DNA of 64,000 nucleotides from an uncultured Lachnospiraceae bacterium (lineage in GTDB: Bacteria; Bacillota; Clostridia; Lachnospirales; Lachnospiraceae), in NCBI GenBank assembly GCA_902786515.1, contig CADADA010000001.1, forward strand, positions 100,977 to 164,976, given 5' to 3'. Shown in pieces: positions 60,513 to 64,000 of the stretch. The notes beneath the pieces are model-generated. The model was not told the DNA's origin. It saw nothing but the letters and a program-made list of their open reading frames with translations, and did not search any database. Position numbers and translations under genes: made by a program. Position 1 is the stretch's first letter, and every line of letters begins with the position of its first letter.

Positions 60513-62804
60513 TTACTCTATTCCCTTTAGCGTTTCAACCATATCCAGCTGCTTAATTTTCCTGTTAAACATATAGCTCACAAATAATGATACCAATAGC
60601 ACGAATACTGCTGATACTATGTAACTTAAGGGATTCGCCACAACCTGATAATCCATGCTGTCTCCATTAGAATCGAACATGTATTGAAGAATAACCGTTC
60701 CAAAAGGAGCACCTGCCAGTATACCGATAAGCGACATCCACAGATTTTGGAGAGACAGTAGTTTCCTTATACGTTTTGTATGGAATCCAAGCACCTTTAA
60801 TGTAGCAAATTCCTTTACTCTCTCATTAAATGAAAGATTACCGCAATTATAAAGTACTACTATGGGTAGTATTGCAGCAAATATTACAAATACCGCCAGC
60901 ATTGCCGTAAGCATTGACATCATGACATCAAAGCTTTCTCTTAAATCTTTGTCATCGTGTACTCCCAGTATAATATCGTCTTCTGCCTTCGTTAATTTTT
61001 CGTTTGTATACAAAACAGATGGTCTGAAATCTATTCCGTATTTTTCGAAATCTTTTCTTAGCATTGTAACGCCTGAAAAGCTCGGATTGCGGTTAATCAA
61101 TCCTACTTTTGCTTCATACCATGTATTTTTTTCATATAGATGCCAATAGACCGTGTCACCTTTTTCAATATCGAGTGCCTTTGCCAGTTTCATTGTGACG
61201 GCTATCGTTCCTTCAGGTATTTTAACAACATTCTGTTTAACGTCTGTAAGAGCAAAATATCCAATTCCTTCTGTAACGATAAGTGTAGTGGAACGTTTCT
61301 TTTCAGATTTTATTTTTTTTGATTTTGAAAGTTCAATTCCTGACATCTGAACCAGCTCTCCGTCGTATTTTTCCCGCAGTCTTTGTGCTTCTTCAGATGA
61401 CGTTTTCGTATCAAAATCAACCTGTGTTTTAAAATTCTGTAATTTATCAAATGTCCAGCTCTCAGCATTTCCGATTGTTGAATAAGATGCCAGTGCTGCA
61501 ACCATCATCATCATGCCCGCAGCCGTGCCAAATACCCCCATGACCGCTCGCAATTTTCCCCTTGATATATCACGAAGATTATATCTTACAGAAAATCCTA
61601 ACCGATTCCAAAATGGCATTTTTTCAAATATCGTGTTCTTTCCTGCTTTCGGAGTTGCAGGTCTCAGGCTCTCTGCCGGATGTATATTCATCACTTTACG
61701 ACAACTGATATATGTAGCCAGTGTGCAAGTCAGCACTACGACAGTTGAAACATATATAAAACTTTCATCCATTTCCACTGTCCATCCCGGTATCTGATAC
61801 CAGTCACGGAAAATCTTTGCTATCGCTTCTCCAAACACATTTGTTCCAACATATATACCAATAACTGTTCCAATCAGTGAAACCACAAAACTGTAACTGA
61901 TATAATGTATAATTATTTTATTTTTCTTCATCCCCAATGCTCTTAAGGTTCCTATCTGTGTACGTTGCTGTTCTATCATTCGCTTCATAGTGGTTGCGAT
62001 TACTAACAATGCTATTATTATAAATATTACAGGGAATGATACAGCAAACTGATCATGCTGAGCTAATTCGTCTGCCATAACTTTGATTCCCGGCATATCA
62101 TCTTTGTCACATAATACCGCATAATTGCCATTCAGTACATCTGATATATCCTGTTCTAATTTTTTTATGTCTTTCGCATCCGATGTAAATATAATCTCTG
62201 TATATGGAAACTCATTAAATTCACGGCTATTAGCCGAAACATAAACAATACTTATATTCTTTTTGACTATATCTAAATCCTTACCTGCTTTTAAATATTG
62301 ATATTCAGGCGATATCACAAATCCGGCCACTTTTTTTGTAACCGGTGTACCTGACAACATAAACGTGAAGTTATCTCCAAGCTGAATATCCCATGCATCT
62401 GCAAAGCTTTCTGACAGCCAGATCATATCAGTCTTTTCTGCATCAAATTCTTTTCCTTTCACAACATACGGTTTTGAAATTACATTATCTTCCTGTATGT
62501 ATACTTCTAATTGTGCCTGATCATTTTCTTTTGCATTTGCTGATATATGTATTCTTCTCCGTGCATCCTTTACACTCTTGATTTTTTTAATATTTTCAAC
62601 GTCTTTTTCTTCAAATTTTTCTCCGAATATCCATCCGTCTGCTGTATTTGTTTTCTCATACAAATCATTCAATTTGTTATATGCACTTATATTGCTTGCT
62701 TTCATTGATGCAAATAACGATACTGCCAAAAATGCCAATATCATAATGGATAAAAACTGTCCCTTATTTTTTAATATTTCCCTTGCCATCTTCTTACGTA
62801 ACAT
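60513..62804 (-). CDS. ABC transporter permease (FtsX/MacB family)
   Basis: 763 residues from the ATG at 62804, which shares a base with the ATPase gene's stop (TAATG) and has GAGGTGGAG upstream. One helix at about 17-37, a large external domain (about 45-250), three helices (about 255-375), a second N-terminal-like helix (about 420-445), a second external domain and three more helices at the end: a duplicated FtsX layout. Motifs RTQIGTLRALGMKKNKI and VKEFATLKVLGFHTKRI are the two coupling loops. Such pairs export lipids, peptides or antibiotics, or signal to the wall; the substrate is unknown. Confidence 0.9.
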   Translation of the reverse strand: MLRKKMAREILKNKGQFLSIMILAFLAVSLFASMKASNISAYNKLNDLYEKTNTADGWIFGEKFEEKDVENIKKIKSVKDARRRIHISANAKENDQAQLEVYIQEDNVISKPYVVKGKEFDAEKTDMIWLSESFADAWDIQLGDNFTFMLSGTPVTKKVAGFVISPEYQYLKAGKDLDIVKKNISIVYVSANSREFNEFPYTEIIFTSDAKDIKKLEQDISDVLNGNYAVLCDKDDMPGIKVMADELAQHDQFAVSFPVIFIIIALLVIATTMKRMIEQQRTQIGTLRALGMKKNKIIIHYISYSFVVSLIGTVIGIYVGTNVFGEAIAKIFRDWYQIPGWTVEMDESFIYVSTVVVLTCTLATYISCRKVMNIHPAESLRPATPKAGKNTIFEKMPFWNRLGFSVRYNLRDISRGKLRAVMGVFGTAAGMMMMVAALASYSTIGNAESWTFDKLQNFKTQVDFDTKTSSEEAQRLREKYDGELVQMSGIELSKSKKIKSEKKRSTTLIVTEGIGYFALTDVKQNVVKIPEGTIAVTMKLAKALDIEKGDTVYWHLYEKNTWYEAKVGLINRNPSFSGVTMLRKDFEKYGIDFRPSVLYTNEKLTKAEDDIILGVHDDKDLRESFDVMMSMLTAMLAVFVIFAAILPIVVLYNCGNLSFNERVKEFATLKVLGFHTKRIRKLLSLQNLWMSLIGILAGAPFGTVILQYMFDSNGDSMDYQVVANPLSYIVSAVFVLLVSLFVSYMFNRKIKQLDMVETLKGIE

Positions 62805-63511
62805 TACCACTCCACCTCGCTTACAGGAACCGGATTTTCGTTTTTAATAATTTCCCTTACTTTTCCATTTTTCATACGTATTACCTTGTCCGCACACTGT
62901 GCAATATCAGCATTATGTGTGACAAGAATCACTGTTTTATTATGTTTTCTGCATAAATCCTGCAACAGTTCCAATACAATCACACCCGTATCAGAGTCTA
63001 ATGCACCGGTCGGTTCATCACCCAATATAATTTTAGGGTCTTTTGCAAGAGCCCTTGCTATGGAAATACGCTGCTGTTCCCCTCCAGATAACTGTGCAGG
63101 AAACTTGTTCATATGCTGTTCCAGGCCAACTGCTTTTAACATTTCTTTTGCATCCTTTGCATTTTTTACAATATCCTTTGTCAATGCCACGTTTTCATAT
63201 GCTGTAAGTGACGGCAGAAGATTATAAAACTGAAATATAAATCCCACGGTCTGTGCTCTGTAATCCGATAACTGCCTGTCATTCATATCAGATATTACTT
63301 TTCCCGCTACCTTAACGCTTCCCGATGTCGGAATATCCATCCCACCCAAAATATTTAACACGGTTGACTTTCCGGCACCTGACTGCCCGAGTATCACTAC
63401 AAATTCTCCTTCATCGATAGTAAAATCAACATGATTATTTGCTAATAATGCAGCTTCACCTTCGCCGTACTGCTTTACTACATCTTTAAACTCTACCATT
63501 ATATTATCCAT
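62804..63511 (-). CDS. ABC transporter ATP-binding protein (MacB/LolD type)
   Basis: 235 residues. Walker A GQSGAGKSTVLNILGG, Q-loop FIFQFYNLLPSLTAYEN, signature LSGGEQQRISIARAL, Walker B IILGDEPTGALDS and the H-loop VTHNADIA are all intact. It energises the FtsX-type permease encoded next. AAAGGATG precedes the ATG. Upstream are a strong promoter and a palindrome that may be a repressor site; no regulator gene is within the window. Confidence 0.95.
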   Translation of the reverse strand: MDNIMVEFKDVVKQYGEGEAALLANNHVDFTIDEGEFVVILGQSGAGKSTVLNILGGMDIPTSGSVKVAGKVISDMNDRQLSDYRAQTVGFIFQFYNLLPSLTAYENVALTKDIVKNAKDAKEMLKAVGLEQHMNKFPAQLSGGEQQRISIARALAKDPKIILGDEPTGALDSDTGVIVLELLQDLCRKHNKTVILVTHNADIAQCADKVIRMKNGKVREIIKNENPVPVSEVEW

Positions 63512-63537
63512 TTAATGTCATCCTTTCATTTAATATA

Positions 63538-63553
63538 GTTAGTAGTCGCTAAC
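63538..63553 (-). promoter_or_regulatory. Palindromic operator at the ABC transporter promoter
   Basis: GTTAG (63538-63542) and CTAAC (63549-63553) are separated by 6 nt. The site begins 7 nt downstream of the -10 box and covers the expected start point. The size and place suit a TetR-type repressor. Confidence 0.6.
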
Positions 63554-63560
63554 CATATGA

Positions 63561-63589
63561 ATTATACCGTGATGCTAATTTAAAGTCAA
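63561..63589 (-). promoter_or_regulatory. Promoter of the ABC transporter operon
   Basis: On the minus strand TTGACT (63589-63584) and TATAAT (63566-63561) are exactly 17 nt apart, a near-consensus promoter. Confidence 0.85.
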
Positions 63590-63714
63590 CCAATATGCAT
63601 CATTACTTCAGCCGAGCAATTTTTATCCAGTTTACAAATCATCATCTTCTAATATTTCATTCAGTATCGATATATTGTTCTGCTTTGCTAATTCCCTTGA
63701 CAATTAGAATTACA

Positions 63715-63996
63715 TTACTCGTCAATACCTATTATATAGTTTGGTAAAGATATATTTATCGTACTCAAATAATCCATAATTTCAATAATTTTTTTATCTT
63801 GTTGTTCTATAACAAGCTTATCCTGCGCTATCAAGCTATCCTTCTCTTCTATCACACTATCCTTCTCTTCTATCACACTATCCTTCTCTTCTATGACACT
63901 GTCCTTCTCTTCTATCATCGCTCTTAGCTTTTCGTTATAATGTTCTATCGACACCCTATCCGTCTCCGCCAACTCTGCATAAATATTTGAATACAT
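63715..63996 (-). CDS. Coiled-coil protein with heptad repeats, possibly the tail of a larger protein
   Basis: 93 residues as read from an ATG at 63996; no in-frame stop lies between this and the window edge, and no ribosome binding site is visible, so it may be the C-terminal part of a longer gene. Residues 28-70 are heptads of the form VIEEKDS repeated four times, then degenerate versions. The start (YAELAETDRVSIEHYNEKL) and the coiled tail resemble the C-termini of Rpn/PD-(D/E)XK nuclease family transposases common in Lachnospiraceae; that is an inference. The 203 nt between it and the ABC gene hold the promoter, operator and no clear gene. Confidence 0.5.
   Translation of the reverse strand: MYSNIYAELAETDRVSIEHYNEKLRAMIEEKDSVIEEKDSVIEEKDSVIEEKDSLIAQDKLVIEQQDKKIIEIMDYLSTINISLPNYIIGIDE
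63838..63918 (-). repeat. 21-bp tandem repeat inside the coiled-coil ORF
   Basis: Four near-identical copies of a unit starting ATCCTTCTCTTCTATCAC (63838, 63859, 63880, then a partial one at 63901). Each unit encodes one heptad, so copy-number change keeps the frame and alters coiled-coil length. Confidence 0.85.
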
Positions 63997-64000
63997 ATTA

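Noticed and set aside
63838..63918. Possible CRISPR or spacer-like array
   Set aside because: The repeats are directly adjacent with no spacers and encode coiled-coil heptads in frame.

Overview
The window reads as chromosomal DNA from a low-GC Gram-positive anaerobe, most likely a member of the Lachnospiraceae (Clostridia). The basis is the AT-rich composition, strong Shine-Dalgarno sites, CIRCE-controlled chaperone operons, a SigK-like sigma factor, Firmicutes gene neighbourhoods (hrcA-grpE-dnaK-dnaJ-prmA-rsmE; mtaB-ireB-ruvX-yrzB; ylbF/trmR/trhP), an HPr-like protein without the PTS histidine, and a type IV pilus locus. I cannot name the species. Almost every gene is on the minus strand, so transcription runs from high to low coordinates. 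Only three genes are on the plus strand. No rRNA, tRNA, CRISPR array, prophage or complete insertion sequence was seen.

Region 1 (1-15,419) is one long type IV pilus operon. In transcription order it encodes PilB, PilT, PilC, two tandem major-pilin paralogues, the prepilin peptidase PilD, a PilM-PilN fusion, PilO, a PilV-like minor pilin, a very large PilX-like prepilin, two more minor pilins, and a large membrane-anchored protein cut off by the window edge. This is the extension and retraction motor, the alignment complex, the processing enzyme and the fibre subunits. Just upstream (15,589-16,215) is a sigma factor resembling SigK without a pro-sequence.

Region 2 (16,286-22,961) is a tRNA and RNA metabolism block: the U32 protein and TrmR of the mo5U34 pathway, a shortened MltG-like protein, a YlbF-family protein, RNase J, YrzB (DUF1292), RuvX, IreB and the t6A methylthiotransferase MtaB. 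Region 3 (23,105-36,798) has the HPr-like gene, thiI-iscS, rsmE, prmA and the hrcA-grpE-dnaK-dnaJ operon. A secreted papain-like protease and groES-groEL follow. Both chaperone operons have a perfect CIRCE operator behind a recognisable promoter. A 101-bp hairpin-rich insertion with 8-bp direct repeats separates prmA from its presumed ribosome binding site.

Region 4 (36,869-51,941) is mixed housekeeping and surface functions: 8-oxoguanine glycosylase, a small acidic membrane protein, a MocR-type regulator, DUF6062 and DUF2225 proteins, GlnRS, an M18 aminopeptidase, a large diguanylate cyclase with a degenerate signalling ATPase and helical repeats, a Nudix hydrolase, a GH25 muramidase, a C39-type protease and a second papain-like protease. 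Region 5 (51,995-58,546) is a parE-parC-folC-folP operon whose promoter carries a near-consensus Gram-positive LexA box. Region 6 (58,550-64,000) has a histidine phosphatase, an acetyltransferase, a small secreted protein, and an ABC transporter pair whose promoter has a palindromic operator over the start point. The window ends in a coiled-coil ORF built from 21-bp repeats.
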